A stretch of DNA of 64,000 bases from Crossiella sp. SN42 (GCF_023897065.1 NZ_JAMHIV010000008.1:124001-188000); one strand, 5' to 3'. Positions 10,082 to 19,017 are shown, counted from the stretch's first letter. Notes: generated from the sequence alone by a model not told the origin. Numbers and translations: made by a program.

Positions 10082-11110
10082 TCACCGTGGACCTGCCGCG
10101 TGTTCGGCGATCAGGTAGACCTCGTAGCTGATGACCGCGGGCACCCGCACGTTGAGCTCGCCCGGATCGGAGACCAGCATCTCCTCCCGGTCGAGGACGC
10201 GCCCATCGGCCGGGTCGATGACCAGCGTCCGGCGGGCAGGCAGCCCACTGGTGTCGGTCAGGGTCACGCTGTGACCGCGACGTCCGGCGCGGTCGGTGGT
10301 CATCCCGTCGTAGGTGAAACCGGAGGTGTCCGCCAGCGCGCGGAGCAGCCAGGCGCGTTGGCGCGGGAGCAGGACGTGAGTGCGTGCCGCGTCGGTGGCC
10401 GCGGCGAAGGCGCGGAACGGCTCCTTGGCGAAGTCGAAGCCCCGGCGCAACCAGTCCGCGAACCGAGCGGCGTCGGCAGGCGGCGGACCGTCGAAACCTT
10501 CGTCCCGTTCGCCTGGTCCGAACCGCTGGGTCTTGGGCGTCATGTCCCAGCCAGGGGAGCCCTCGCTCAGCCAGCGTTGCCGGTCCTCGGCGGAACTGAA
10601 CACCGGCTCCTTCACCAGCTTCCGCTCGTAGCCGGAACCGTCGGGGAACCGCCACCGATCCAACTCGCCGGGGATCACTGCCGACACCGTGCCGGTGCGG
10701 TCGACCTGGCTGTTCAGGTACCAGCTCTCCATCCGAAGGTGCTCAGCCAGACCGTCGGTACTGGGCTCGGGTAGACCTTCGGTGACCGCGGCCAGGTCCC
10801 GAAGGAGGTCGGCGGCAGAACGGCCCGGATCGGCCGGGGGCTCGACGACCAGCGGCGCTGGTGTCACGGCGTGCGCTCGCGGCCCGGTCCCCGGCAGTAG
10901 AACGGCTCCTACCACCACGGTGACCGCGGCCGCCGCGGCGAGCAGCAGAACGCGCCGTGGCCGGATGCCGGGCGTGCGGACCGGCGGCCCGGAGCCGAGG
11001 ATGCGGTGCAGGTCGGCTGCGCGTTCGGCTGGACCCGGGGCTGGCTGGTGGCCAACCGCGGGATCCAGTCCGGCGATGAGCTGGCGCAGCTCGTCTCGTG
11101 TTCGTGTCAT
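10082..11110 (-). CDS. CU044_5270-type membrane-anchored protein, partner of the sigma factor
   Basis: This encodes a 342-aa protein resembling the actinobacterial CU044_5270 family, which is typically encoded after an ECF-like sigma gene. After ~48 residues (MTRTRDELRQLIAGLDP) there is one TM segment (RRVLLLAAAAAVTVVVGAV) followed by a large extracytoplasmic domain. Its ATG overlaps the sigma stop by 1 bp. The arrangement suggests a regulator or sensor of the sigma factor, possibly an anti-sigma. No zinc-binding anti-sigma HxxxCxxC motif is visible, so that role is inference. Confidence 0.7.
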   Translation of the reverse strand: MTRTRDELRQLIAGLDPAVGHQPAPGPAERAADLHRILGSGPPVRTPGIRPRRVLLLAAAAAVTVVVGAVLLPGTGPRAHAVTPAPLVVEPPADPGRSAADLLRDLAAVTEGLPEPSTDGLAEHLRMESWYLNSQVDRTGTVSAVIPGELDRWRFPDGSGYERKLVKEPVFSSAEDRQRWLSEGSPGWDMTPKTQRFGPGERDEGFDGPPPADAARFADWLRRGFDFAKEPFRAFAAATDAARTHVLLPRQRAWLLRALADTSGFTYDGMTTDRAGRRGHSVTLTDTSGLPARRTLVIDPADGRVLDREEMLVSDPGELNVRVPAVISYEVYLIAEHAAGPR

Positions 11111-11670
11111 CACTCGCCTCCGGTCCGGAACAGCGGGGTGGAGAGGTCGACCAGTTCCTTGGCGCGCGACCGCGGGGCGGTGACGACCATTTCCCGCCGC
11201 AGCCTGCGCCGCAGGCGGTGCAGTCGCATCGCCAGCGCGGCCGGGCTGCAGCCCAGCGCCAGGGCCGCGTCCGTGGTGGACAGGCACTCCCAGGCGATCA
11301 GTCGCAGTGCCTCGCGGTCGGGCTCCGGCAACCGGTCGAACCAGGCCGCCACCGACACCCGCACGGCGGTCTCCTCGGCGTGGTTCGGCGTCTCGGCAGG
11401 GCCGGTGTGCCGGGCGATCCGGTCGAGCAGGCTCCGTGCCCGTCCCGCGCTGCGGAACTCGTTGGCCAGCACCCGGCGCGCGACCCCGTAGAGCCACGGC
11501 AGCGGTTTCCTGGCTCGTTCCACCTCGGCGAACCGGCGCCAGCCGATGAGGAAGACCTCGGCGACCGCGTCCCGGCACTCGACATCGGGCGCGCGGCGGC
11601 GGACGTACCGGGCGATGTCCTCGTAGTGGCGCTGGTACAGCGCGGTGAAGCGCTCCTCCGGGCTCGTCAT
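11110..11670 (-). CDS. ECF-type RNA polymerase sigma factor
   Basis: This encodes a 186-aa sigma factor. Region 2 is RFTALYQRHYEDIARYVRRR through the KPLPWLYGVARRVLANEFRS core-binding segment. Region 4 is RLPEPDREALRLIAWECLST followed by an ALALGCSPAALAMRLHRLRR helix-turn-helix. GGAGGGGGTGCC directly precedes ATG 11670 on the minus strand, which decides the start against a longer open frame. It is coupled to the downstream CU044_5270-type gene. The target promoters are unknown. Confidence 0.88.
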   Translation of the reverse strand: MTSPEERFTALYQRHYEDIARYVRRRAPDVECRDAVAEVFLIGWRRFAEVERARKPLPWLYGVARRVLANEFRSAGRARSLLDRIARHTGPAETPNHAEETAVRVSVAAWFDRLPEPDREALRLIAWECLSTTDAALALGCSPAALAMRLHRLRRRLRREMVVTAPRSRAKELVDLSTPLFRTGGE

Positions 11671-11824
11671 GGCACCCCCTCCTGCCTTGTCTGTGTCCGG
11701 ACCTGCACGGGGTGTAACAAGGCCCGCCCAGGCGCTGGGCCGACCGAGCTCCCTCTCAGGGACCCCCTCGAATCCCCATCGGGGATGACGCCTGGTGACG
11801 GGGCGTGCTGCCACCCTGGCTGGC

Positions 11825-12013
11825 GTGAGCGAATCAGTGCGGACCTGGCTCATCGCCAGCGCGATCATGGTCGCGGTGTGGGCCGGCATGGCGCTGGTCA
11901 CCGGCGAGGGGATCTACCCCTGGTTCCTCTGGCCGGTGGGCATCTGGGGGGCCATCGAGCTGTTCAGCTGGATGAGCAGACGTGGTGAGCGGCAGCGTGG
12001 CGAGCGCGGCTGA
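11825..12013 (+). CDS. small two-TM membrane protein
   Basis: This encodes a 62-aa protein with two hydrophobic segments (RTWLIASAIMVAVWAGMALV and PWFLWPVGIWGAIELFSWM) joined by a short loop, ending in a basic tail (RRGERQRGERG). It resembles short 2TM-domain proteins, but no function is known. The start is uncertain. GTG 11825 lies 7 nt after a -10-like CACCCT and would be leaderless; an in-frame GTG at 11795 adds ten residues. It is divergent from the sigma-factor gene. Confidence 0.6.
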   Translation: MSESVRTWLIASAIMVAVWAGMALVTGEGIYPWFLWPVGIWGAIELFSWMSRRGERQRGERG

Positions 12014-12024
12014 ACCACCCCGGT

Positions 12025-12054
12025 TTGGAGACCAGCGCATACTGCGCCTACACT
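12025..12054 (+). promoter_or_regulatory. candidate promoter of the infA-rpmJ-alpha operon
   Basis: TTGGAG (12025-12030) is followed after 18 bp by TACACT (12049-12054). Both fit the actinobacterial housekeeping consensus. This would give a ~210-nt leader before infA. The same -10 context (CTACACTGG) recurs upstream of rplM at 38681-38689. The remainder of 12055-12271 holds no gene. Confidence 0.45.
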
Positions 12055-12271
12055 GGAGCGACGGCGCATCTCGTTGTGCCCGTTCCGACGTGCCCGTGGC
12101 TGTTCCTCAGCTGCCTGGCGACCGGTGTTCCGCACTTCTGGTGCTCACCCGGCGGTCATCCAGGGTCTCGAAGGTAGCGGGCCCCTCGACTGTCCGTACA
12201 CCGCCTGATCAGGGGTCTTTCCTAGTCTGATCGGGTTTGCCAGATCATCACTGTCACGAAACGCGGAGGAC

Positions 12272-12493
12272 ATGGGCAAGAAGGACGGGGCCATTGAAGT
12301 CGAGGGCCGCGTAGTCGAGCCGCTCCCCAACGCGATGTTTCGCGTCGAGCTGGAGAACGGCCACAGGGTCCTTGCACACATCAGCGGCAAGATGCGGCAG
12401 CACTACATCCGCATCCTGCCCGAGGACCGGGTAGTCGTGGAGCTTTCGCCCTACGACCTGTCCCGTGGCCGCATCGTCTACCGCTACAAGTGA
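12272..12493 (+). CDS. infA: translation initiation factor IF-1
   Basis: This encodes a 73-aa IF-1 with an OB fold, which occupies the ribosomal A site during initiation. The sequence [20 protein letters not shown] and the stretch [20 protein letters not shown] are nearly invariant in actinobacteria. It starts the infA-rpmJ-rpsM-rpsK-rpsD-rpoA-rplQ block. An accessory insertion (8698-12013) separates it from map. Confidence 0.98.
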   Translation: MGKKDGAIEVEGRVVEPLPNAMFRVELENGHRVLAHISGKMRQHYIRILPEDRVVVELSPYDLSRGRIVYRYK

Positions 12494-12548
12494 CCTCCAC
12501 GGTGTCCTGGTGCCCCCAGGACACGCGGCCAAGCAGGAGTGCACGACC

Positions 12549-12662
12549 GTGAAGGTCCAGCCGAGCGTCAAGAAGATCTGCGACAAGTGCAAGGTGATCC
12601 GCCGTCACGGGCGGGTCATGGTGATCTGCGAGAACCTGCGTCACAAGCAGCGTCAGGGCTGA
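12549..12662 (+). CDS. rpmJ: 50S ribosomal protein L36, zinc-type
   Basis: This is a 37-aa L36. It starts [20 protein letters not shown] and ends [11 protein letters not shown]. The C-x2-C, later Cys and final His form the zinc site, so this is the zinc-containing paralog. The start is GTG 12549. It follows infA by 55 bp, the standard order. Confidence 0.96.
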   Translation: MKVQPSVKKICDKCKVIRRHGRVMVICENLRHKQRQG

Positions 12663-12844
12663 TCACCCGCACTTCGGGTCGCTGATCCGGACGACAAAAC
12701 CACACAAGCCTCCCCGAACCTGTCCGGCACCGCGGTGCCGCGACTGACCCCCGGTCTCCAGGCCGGGGCCCATGAGTAGTCGAGTCGACTCGTGGGGCGG
12801 TCGGGGAGAAGACCTGGAGATACGACGAAGGAGAAAGTCGCCGC
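12663..12844 (+). promoter_or_regulatory. structured leader upstream of rpsM
   Basis: This 182-bp non-coding stretch contains a 14-bp perfect palindrome GGCACCGCGGTGCC (12726-12739), a CCCCGG/CCGGGG hairpin (12749-12754 with 12763-12768) and the palindrome-bearing GAGTCGACTC. In Escherichia coli the protein S4, encoded downstream, represses its operon by binding a pseudoknot just before rpsM. An equivalent role here is a guess. Confidence 0.3.
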
Positions 12845-13225
12845 ATGGCACGACTCTCTGGCGTCGATCTTCCCCGCGAGAAGCGGTTGGAGATCGCGCT
12901 GACCTACATTTTCGGCATTGGCCGTACGCGCTCCCGGGAGATCCTGGGCGCGACCGGCCTGAGCGCCGACCTGCGTGTTCGCGAGCTCTCTGACGACGAC
13001 GTCGTCAAGCTCCGCGAGTACATCGAGAACCACTTCAAGGTTGAGGGTGACCTCCGCCGCGAGGTTCAGGCCGACATTCGCCGGAAGATCGAGATCGGCT
13101 GTTACGAGGGGCTGCGGCACCGCCGCAACCTGCCCGTGCGGGGCCAGCGCACCAAGACCAACGCGCGTACCCGCAAGGGCCCGAAGAAGACGGTCGCCGG
13201 CAAGAAGAAGGCCGGAAAGAAGTAA
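12845..13225 (+). CDS. rpsM: 30S ribosomal protein S13
   Basis: This encodes a 126-aa S13, a head protein that contacts tRNA and bridge B1. The start [20 protein letters not shown], the [13 protein letters not shown] motif and the C-terminal [18 protein letters not shown] are diagnostic. AAGGAGAAAGTCGCC precedes the ATG. The C-terminal Lys-rich tail is usual. Confidence 0.98.
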   Translation: MARLSGVDLPREKRLEIALTYIFGIGRTRSREILGATGLSADLRVRELSDDDVVKLREYIENHFKVEGDLRREVQADIRRKIEIGCYEGLRHRRNLPVRGQRTKTNARTRKGPKKTVAGKKKAGKK

Positions 13226-13256
13226 GACCTCGCGCTAGCTAGGAGATCACCGCAAC

Positions 13257-13664
13257 ATGCCACCGAAGTCCCGTACGGGCGCCGGGGTCAAGAAAATCCG
13301 GCGCAAGGAAAAGAAGAACGTCTCTCATGGGTTCGCCCACATCAAGAGCACGTTCAACAACACGATCGTGTCGATCACGGACCCCGCGGGCAACGTGATC
13401 AGCTGGGCGTCCGCAGGCCACGTCGGCTTCAAGGGCTCCCGCAAGTCGACGCCGTTCGCCGCCCAGATGGCCGCGGAGAACTGTGCCCGCAAGGCCGCTG
13501 AACACGGCATGCGCAAGGTCGACGTGTTCGTGAAGGGCCCTGGCTCTGGCCGGGAAACCGCGATCCGTTCCCTCCAGGCCGCTGGTCTTGAGGTCGGCAC
13601 TATCCAGGACGTGACCCCGCAGCCGCACAACGGCTGCCGCCCGCCCAAGCGGCGCCGGGTCTAA
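13257..13664 (+). CDS. rpsK: 30S ribosomal protein S11
   Basis: This encodes a 135-aa S11, located at the platform of the small subunit. The motifs [39 protein letters not shown] and the C-terminal [19 protein letters not shown] are nearly invariant. It lies between rpsM and rpsD in the alpha operon. Confidence 0.98.
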   Translation: MPPKSRTGAGVKKIRRKEKKNVSHGFAHIKSTFNNTIVSITDPAGNVISWASAGHVGFKGSRKSTPFAAQMAAENCARKAAEHGMRKVDVFVKGPGSGRETAIRSLQAAGLEVGTIQDVTPQPHNGCRPPKRRRV

Positions 13665-13686
13665 GCGCGGGAAGGAGTAATTCACG

Positions 13687-14292
13687 ATGGCTCGTTACAC
13701 CGGTCCCGCGACTCGTAAGTCTCGTCGGCTCAAGGTTGACCTCATCGGCGGCGACCGCTCCTTCGAGCGCCGTCCGTACCCCCCTGGCCAGCACGGCCGG
13801 ACTCGCATCAAGGAGTCCGAGTACCTGCTGCAGTCGCAGGAGAAGCAGAAGGCTCGCTTCACCTACGGCGTGCTGGAGAAGCAGTTCCGTCGCTACTTCG
13901 AGGAAGCGCGTCGCGTCACCGGCAAGACCGGTGAGGCGCTGCTGATCATCCTCGAGTCGCGGCTGGACAACGTCGTGTACCGCGCCGGCCTGGCTCGTAC
14001 CCGGCGTCAGGCGCGCCAGCTGGTGGCCCACGGCCACTTCCTGGTCAACGGCAAGAAGGTCAACATCCCGAGCTTCCGGGTGTCCCAGTACGACATCATC
14101 GACGTGAAGCCGAAGTCGCTGCCGACGCTGCCGTTCCTGGCCGCGAAGGAAGCCCTCGGCGACCGTCCGGTGCCGGCCTGGCTCCAGGTTGTTCCGTCGA
14201 CGCTGCGTGTGCTCGTGCACTCGCTCCCGGTCCGGGCTCAGATCGACACCCCGGTCCAGGAGCAGCTCATCGTCGAGCTCTACTCGAAGTGA
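13687..14292 (+). CDS. rpsD: 30S ribosomal protein S4
   Basis: This encodes a 201-aa S4, which nucleates small-subunit assembly and is an operon repressor in several bacteria. It starts MARYTGPATRKSRRLKVDL and has an S4 RNA-binding motif (SRLDNVVYRAGLARTRRQAR, HFLVNGKKVNIPS). It carries no N-terminal zinc cysteines, so it is the zinc-free form. A long hairpin follows before rpoA. Confidence 0.98.
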   Translation: MARYTGPATRKSRRLKVDLIGGDRSFERRPYPPGQHGRTRIKESEYLLQSQEKQKARFTYGVLEKQFRRYFEEARRVTGKTGEALLIILESRLDNVVYRAGLARTRRQARQLVAHGHFLVNGKKVNIPSFRVSQYDIIDVKPKSLPTLPFLAAKEALGDRPVPAWLQVVPSTLRVLVHSLPVRAQIDTPVQEQLIVELYSK

Positions 14293-14298
14293 CGTGTA

Positions 14299-14330
14299 CC
14301 GGGGCGGCTGTCTTGCGACAGTCGCCCCGG
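14299..14330 (+). terminator. hairpin between rpsD and rpoA
   Basis: A 14-bp stem (14299-14312 with 14317-14330, one G-U pair) is closed by a four-base loop TTGC. No T-run follows. It could reduce read-through from the ribosomal genes into rpoA or protect mRNA ends. The remaining gap (14331-14426) shows no clear promoter. Confidence 0.55.
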
Positions 14331-14426
14331 CACTGCGTCTCCACCGGCAGCACGAAGGGTGTGCCGCCGGGGCAAGGCCCAGTACGGCGTCAAATAGCGG
14401 GCGCCGACAGGTAAAGGAGTTCCACA

Positions 14427-15479
14427 GTGCTTATCTCCCAGCGGCCCACGCTGGCCGAGGACACGGTCAACGAGACCCGCTCCCGGTTCGTCATCGAACC
14501 GCTGGAGCCGGGCTTCGGCTACACCCTCGGCAACTCGCTGCGGCGCACGCTGCTGTCCTCCATCCCGGGGGCAGCGGTGACCAGCATCCGCATCGACGGC
14601 GTGCTCCACGAGTTCACCACGGTGCCCGGCGTGAAGGAGGATGTCACCGACATCATCCTGAACCTCAAGGAGCTGGTCGTCAGCTCCGAAGAGGACGAGC
14701 CGGTCACCATGTACCTGCGCAAGCAGGGCCCCGGTGAGGTCACCGCTGGCGACATCGTGCCGCCGGCCGGTGTCACCGTGCACAACCCCGACCTGCACAT
14801 CGCCACCCTGAACGGCAAGGGCAAGCTGGAGATCGAGCTCGTTGTCGAGCGCGGTCGCGGCTACGTCCCGGCCATGCAGAACAAGCAGGCCGGCGCCGAG
14901 ATCGGCCGGATCCCGGTCGACTCGATCTACTCGCCGGTGCTGAAGGTGACGTACAAGGTCGAGGCCACCCGTGTCGAGCAGCGCACGGACTTCGACAAGC
15001 TGATCCTGGACGTGGAGACCAAGCCGTCGATCACCCCCCGCGACGCGGTGGCATCGGCCGGTAAGACCCTCGTCGAGCTGTTCGGCTTGGCCCGTGAGCT
15101 CAACGTCGACGCCGAAGGCATCGAGATCGGCCCCTCGCCCGCCGAGGCGGACACCATCGCGGCGTTCGCGATGCCGATCGAGGACCTGGACCTCACGGTC
15201 CGTTCCTACAACTGCCTCAAGCGCGAGGGCATCCACACCGTTGGCGAGCTGGTCTCGCGCAGCGAGGCGGACCTGCTCGACATCCGCAACTTCGGTGCCA
15301 AGTCGATCGACGAGGTCAAGCTGAAGCTGGCCGGCCTTGGGCTCGCGCTCAAGGACAGCCCGCCCGGGTTCGACCCGTCCGCCGCGGCCTCGGAGTACAC
15401 CGGTGAGGGTTGGGCAAGTGGGCACGTCGACACCGTCCACGACGATGGCCAGGACTACGCGGAGACGGAGCAGCTCTGA
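14427..15479 (+). CDS. rpoA: DNA-directed RNA polymerase subunit alpha
   Basis: This encodes a 350-aa alpha subunit. The N-terminal domain, needed for polymerase assembly, has [20 protein letters not shown]. The C-terminal domain, which contacts UP elements and activators, has [20 protein letters not shown] and [19 protein letters not shown]. An acidic actinobacterial tail ends the protein. The start is GTG 14427 after AAAGGAG. The length is typical. Confidence 0.98.
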   Translation: MLISQRPTLAEDTVNETRSRFVIEPLEPGFGYTLGNSLRRTLLSSIPGAAVTSIRIDGVLHEFTTVPGVKEDVTDIILNLKELVVSSEEDEPVTMYLRKQGPGEVTAGDIVPPAGVTVHNPDLHIATLNGKGKLEIELVVERGRGYVPAMQNKQAGAEIGRIPVDSIYSPVLKVTYKVEATRVEQRTDFDKLILDVETKPSITPRDAVASAGKTLVELFGLARELNVDAEGIEIGPSPAEADTIAAFAMPIEDLDLTVRSYNCLKREGIHTVGELVSRSEADLLDIRNFGAKSIDEVKLKLAGLGLALKDSPPGFDPSAAASEYTGEGWASGHVDTVHDDGQDYAETEQL

Positions 15480-15486
15480 GCTGTCC

Positions 15487-15499
15487 GTCCACTGTGGAC
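15487..15499. repeat. GTCCACTGTGGAC palindrome, copy 1
   Basis: This is a perfect copy of a 13-bp palindrome (odd centre base) in the rpoA-rplQ gap. Other perfect copies are at 38244, 51175 and 54788. It contains TGTGGAC, the complement of the actinobacterial DnaA-box core GTCCACA. Confidence 0.7.
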
Positions 15500-15542
15500 G
15501 CTGACACGTCACAGCGTTGAGCTTGATCTAGAGGAGTAACCG

Positions 15543-16100
15543 ATGCCCACGCCCACCAAGGGAGCCCGGCTCGGTGGGTCCCCGGCCCACGAGCGGCTGC
15601 TGCTGGCCAACCTGGCCACCCAGCTGTTCCAGCACGGCCGGATCACCACCACCGAGGCCAAGGCGCGGCGGCTGCGCCCGCTCGCCGAGAAGCTGATCAC
15701 CAAGGCCAAGCGCGGCGACCTGCACAACCGCCGCGAGGTCATGCGCACCGTCCGCGACAAGGACGTGGTGCACAAGCTGTTCGCCGAGATCGGCCCGCAC
15801 TTCGCGGAGCGTCCCGGCGGCTACACCCGCATCATCAAGTCGATGCCGCGCAAGGGCGACAACGCCCAGATGGCGATCATCGAGCTGGTGGGCGAGAAGA
15901 CCGTCACCGCTGAGGCGGAGAAGGCCCGCGGCACCAAGTTCGCCAAGGACGCCCCCAAGGCCGACGCGGTGACCGGTACCGAGGTCGTCGAGGCCGAGGA
16001 CACCAAGGTCGAGGACACCAAGGCGGAGACCGCCGAGGAGCCCAAGGCCGAGGAAGCCAAGGCTGAGGACGCCGAGAAGGCCGACGACGCCAAGAAGTGA
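15543..16100 (+). CDS. rplQ: 50S ribosomal protein L17 with acidic tail
   Basis: This encodes a 185-aa L17. The conserved core is residues 1-~120 ([35 protein letters not shown]). The remaining ~65 residues form a low-complexity Ala/Glu/Lys/Asp tail with repeated EDTK/AEEAK-like units, a common actinobacterial extension not needed for the fold. AGAGGAG precedes ATG 15543. The 3' end overlaps truA by 4 bp. Confidence 0.97.
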   Translation: MPTPTKGARLGGSPAHERLLLANLATQLFQHGRITTTEAKARRLRPLAEKLITKAKRGDLHNRREVMRTVRDKDVVHKLFAEIGPHFAERPGGYTRIIKSMPRKGDNAQMAIIELVGEKTVTAEAEKARGTKFAKDAPKADAVTGTEVVEAEDTKVEDTKAETAEEPKAEEAKAEDAEKADDAKK

Positions 16101-16957
16101 CGACTGAGCTCCAGTCCGCCGAGCCCGCCACCCCCGCTGGGGATGGCGGGCTCGTGCGCGTTCGCCTCGACCTCGGCTACGACGGCACCGACTTCTCCGG
16201 CTGGGCCAAGCAGCCCGGCCGCCGCACCGTGTGCGGGGTGCTGGAGGAAGCCATCTCCCGGGTGCTGCGCAGGGAGATCACGCTGACCGTGGCCGGGCGC
16301 ACCGACGCCGGGGTGCACGCCACCGGCCAGGTCGCCCACCTCGACCTGCCTGCCGAGTCCGATGTGGACGGTCTGCCGCGCAGGCTGGCCCGGCTGCTGC
16401 CCGCCGACGTGCGGGTCTTCGCCGCCAGGGTGGTCAGCGCCGACTTCGACGCCCGGTTCGCCGCGCTGCGCAGGCACTACGAGTACCGGGTGGGCACCGC
16501 GCCCTACGGCGTGGACCCGCTGGACGCCAGGCGGATCGTCTCGGTGCCCCGCCGGCTGGACCTGGCCGCGATGAACGAGGCCGCCGCCCTGCTGCTCGGG
16601 GAACGGGACTTCGCCGCCTTCTGCAAGCGCAGGGAGGGCGCCACCACGGTCCGGGAGCTCCAGCGGCTGGAGTGGCGCGCGGAGAGCGAGCACGTGCTCC
16701 TGGCGGCGGTGTCCGCGGACGCGTTCTGCCACTCCATGGTGCGCAGCCTGGTCGGCGCGCTGCTCGCGGTCGGCGACGGCCGCAAACCGGTGAGCTGGCC
16801 AGCCGAGCTGCTGCGGTCCACCGAACGCGCCAACGGCGTCACGGTGGCCCCCGCGCACGGGCTGGTGCTGGTCAGGGTCGACTACCCGGAAGACGCCGAG
16901 CTGGCCGCGCGGGCCGAGCTGACCCGCAACGTGCGCGCGGTGCCCGGCTGCCGCTGA
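16097..16957 (+). CDS. truA: tRNA pseudouridine(38-40) synthase TruA
   Basis: This encodes a 286-aa enzyme that isomerises uridines 38-40 of tRNA anticodon arms. The catalytic Asp lies in [33 protein letters not shown] at the N-terminus and [20 protein letters not shown] near the C-terminus are family motifs. GTG 16097 overlaps the rplQ stop (GTGA). It is the last gene of the alpha-operon block, and its stop codon lies inside the loop of a terminator hairpin. Confidence 0.96.
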   Translation: MTTELQSAEPATPAGDGGLVRVRLDLGYDGTDFSGWAKQPGRRTVCGVLEEAISRVLRREITLTVAGRTDAGVHATGQVAHLDLPAESDVDGLPRRLARLLPADVRVFAARVVSADFDARFAALRRHYEYRVGTAPYGVDPLDARRIVSVPRRLDLAAMNEAAALLLGERDFAAFCKRREGATTVRELQRLEWRAESEHVLLAAVSADAFCHSMVRSLVGALLAVGDGRKPVSWPAELLRSTERANGVTVAPAHGLVLVRVDYPEDAELAARAELTRNVRAVPGCR

Positions 16958-16970
16958 GACGGCAGCCGGG
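16943..16970. terminator. hairpin overlapping the end of truA
   Basis: CCCGGCTGCCG (16943-16953) pairs over 11 bp with CGGCAGCCGGG (16960-16970). The truA TGA is in the 6-nt loop. It separates truA from the convergent ESX gene that ends at 16979. Confidence 0.65.
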
Positions 16971-16978
16971 ATCGCACG

Positions 16979-17704
16979 TCAGTCGCCGCGGCGGACCGGG
17001 CCGAGGATCTGCTGTTCCTTCGGCGTGGTCACCAGCCGCAGCGGGCGCCACAGGTTCGCGCCCAAGGCCACCACGCCGTCGTCCTTGAGCTGGGTCAGCT
17101 GGTTCACCATCGGCGGCGGCAGCCGCCAGATCCGGCCGGCCAGCTGGGCCTGGCCCACCGGCAGGCGCTGCATCAGCACCAGGTCGGCGTTGTTCGCCGT
17201 GGCCGAGGCCTGCGGGTGCAGGTAGGGCAGCACGTACAGGGTGGTCTGCCAGGCCGAGCGGGGCGGGAACATCTCCTGCGGCACCGCGCCGCCGTCGTGC
17301 ACCACCAGCAGCGGCCCGTCCTCCGAGGCCCTGGGCAGCTCGATCGGGGACAGCCTGCGGATCTGCACCAGCGGCATCTGCTGCGCCTCAGGGCCCTGTC
17401 CGGCGGCCCTGGTGAGCACCTGCCAGGCCTGCGGGCGGCCGGTGGCGATGACCACCCAGGCGCCGATGGCCATCGCGCGCAGCGCCACCTGGCGGGCCAG
17501 GTAGAGCCCCCCGACCGAGACGATCCGGGTGGGCTGGTTGCGCATCACCGACACGGTGAGCGGCTCGCCCTTGATCCCGGAGCCGAGCACCATGCCGCCG
17601 CGGTCGCCGGTGGGGCTGATCGCGTCCAGCATCTCCGGCGCGACCAGGAACTCCGGCGCGACGCCGAGGTCGGCCGCCTTGTTCTCCATCATGCGGCTGC
17701 TCAT
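16979..17704 (-). CDS. unrecognised protein coupled to EccE
   Basis: This encodes a 241-aa protein of unknown family. No TM segment, signal peptide or catalytic motif is apparent. It has a moderately conserved-looking core (TRIVSVGGLYLARQVALRAM, AWVVIATGRPQAW) and a C-terminal part rich in Leu and Pro (RIWRLPPPMV). The ATG overlaps the eccE stop by 4 bp (ATGA), so it is translated with EccE and probably acts in or beside the ESX complex. Function unknown. Confidence 0.75.
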   Translation of the reverse strand: MSSRMMENKAADLGVAPEFLVAPEMLDAISPTGDRGGMVLGSGIKGEPLTVSVMRNQPTRIVSVGGLYLARQVALRAMAIGAWVVIATGRPQAWQVLTRAAGQGPEAQQMPLVQIRRLSPIELPRASEDGPLLVVHDGGAVPQEMFPPRSAWQTTLYVLPYLHPQASATANNADLVLMQRLPVGQAQLAGRIWRLPPPMVNQLTQLKDDGVVALGANLWRPLRLVTTPKEQQILGPVRRGD

Positions 17705-19017
17705 GTGTTCCCTCCCAGCGGCAGCGAGGCGGCGAAGGCGTCCAGCTGCTGGCCCTTCAACGGGGTCAGGCTGATGCCGATGTGGTTGCTGACCTGCTGC
17801 AGCCTGGTGTGCGCCGCGTCCAGCTCGGCGGGGTTGCGGGCGCTGACCCGCACCAGCCCGCGCAGCCCGACCTGGCCGGGCTCGCCGCTGGGCGCGATCG
17901 CCACGGACACCGTGGAGGACAGCGCGCGGATCCCGGTGAGCACGTTCAGGCTCTGCGCCACGCCCTTGGTGGACCAGCCGGTGACCGCGTAGCTGGCGTG
18001 CCCGATGCCACCGGCGGTGACCCCGGTCCAGCGCTCGATGAGGCTGACCGGCTTGCCGGTGCCGGTGGCGCTGCTCAGCTCCGCGGCCGAGGTGGCCGAG
18101 CGCAGCAGCTCGTCGGCGTCCAGCGGCCGGATCGGCACGCCGCGGGACTCCAGCGCGTTGCGCACCCGGGAGACCGCGCCGATCAGCGCGCGATGCGCGC
18201 CGACCACGCCGCCGCCGCGTTCCCGCACCGCGGCGGGGCAGCGCTTGGGGTCCAGCCGGACCGCGATCCAGGTGGTGCGCCGGGCGGCCGCGGGCAGCGG
18301 GCCGAGCACCTCCAGGTAGGAGGCCAGCGCGGGCGAGGACGGCGGCAGGGCCGCGCTGCCCGGGTAGCAGTGCGTGACGACCTGGATGGAGTCCAGCACC
18401 ACACCGCGGTCCTCAAGACAGGGTGCGAGCGAGCTCAGCGGCAGCGGCGGGGTGGCGCCCACGTGCGAGACCATCTGCGGCGCCGGGTCGACCAGCAGCA
18501 GCGCGGTCCAGGTGCCCTCGTGCCAGGCCAGCCCGATCGGCCGGTCCTCGTGGTCCTTGCTGTGCGCCACCACCAGGTCCGGGAAGGCCAGCCGGAGCAG
18601 CCCGACCCGGACGTCCTCGGTGCCGGTGACCTTGGCGTCGGTGTCGGCGGCGGAGAGCGCCTGCTCCGGCGGCACCGGGTGCGCGACCCTGGTGTGCGAG
18701 CGGAAGCGGTAGCTGGTGGTCAGGCTGATCCACTGGGTCAGCCAGCGGCCGCGCACGCGGGTCAGCGCCAGGATCAGCGCCAGCCCGGCCACGCCGGCGG
18801 CCACCGGCAGCAGGGCGGTGTTGATCGCCAGCAGCACCAGCCCGAGGGCGCCGCCGATCTCCAGCACGACCAGGTTGGCGACCGGCAGCGCCCCGAGGGT
18901 GGCGCCGACCTCGCGCCGCCGGGCGCGCATCACGGTGCGCACCGCACCGGCCATGGCCGCCGGGCTCGGCGGCGCCGGCGGACGCTGCTGGGCAGACTGA
19001 GGTGTGGTCACGGACAT
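17701..19017 (-). CDS. eccE: type VII secretion membrane component EccE
   Basis: This encodes a 438-aa protein matching the EccE layout. A short Pro-rich N-terminus is followed by two adjacent TM helices (about residues 46-65 and 69-87) and a large domain of ~340 residues (GTWTALLLVDP, RRTTWIAVRLDP). EccE is the peripheral subunit of ESX membrane complexes. The start MSVTTPQSAQQR at 19017 follows GAGGGCGG-like bases; a longer open frame is Arg/Gly-rich and unlikely. It is divergent from eccB across 191 bp. Mycobacterium tuberculosis ESX-4 lacks EccE, so its presence here is notable. Confidence 0.85.
   Translation of the reverse strand: MSVTTPQSAQQRPPAPPSPAAMAGAVRTVMRARRREVGATLGALPVANLVVLEIGGALGLVLLAINTALLPVAAGVAGLALILALTRVRGRWLTQWISLTTSYRFRSHTRVAHPVPPEQALSAADTDAKVTGTEDVRVGLLRLAFPDLVVAHSKDHEDRPIGLAWHEGTWTALLLVDPAPQMVSHVGATPPLPLSSLAPCLEDRGVVLDSIQVVTHCYPGSAALPPSSPALASYLEVLGPLPAAARRTTWIAVRLDPKRCPAAVRERGGGVVGAHRALIGAVSRVRNALESRGVPIRPLDADELLRSATSAAELSSATGTGKPVSLIERWTGVTAGGIGHASYAVTGWSTKGVAQSLNVLTGIRALSSTVSVAIAPSGEPGQVGLRGLVRVSARNPAELDAAHTRLQQVSNHIGISLTPLKGQQLDAFAASLPLGGNT

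Noticed and set aside
12223-12228. TAGTCT as a second infA promoter -10
   Set aside because: No -35-like hexamer at 16-19 bp upstream; the pair at 12025/12049 is better.
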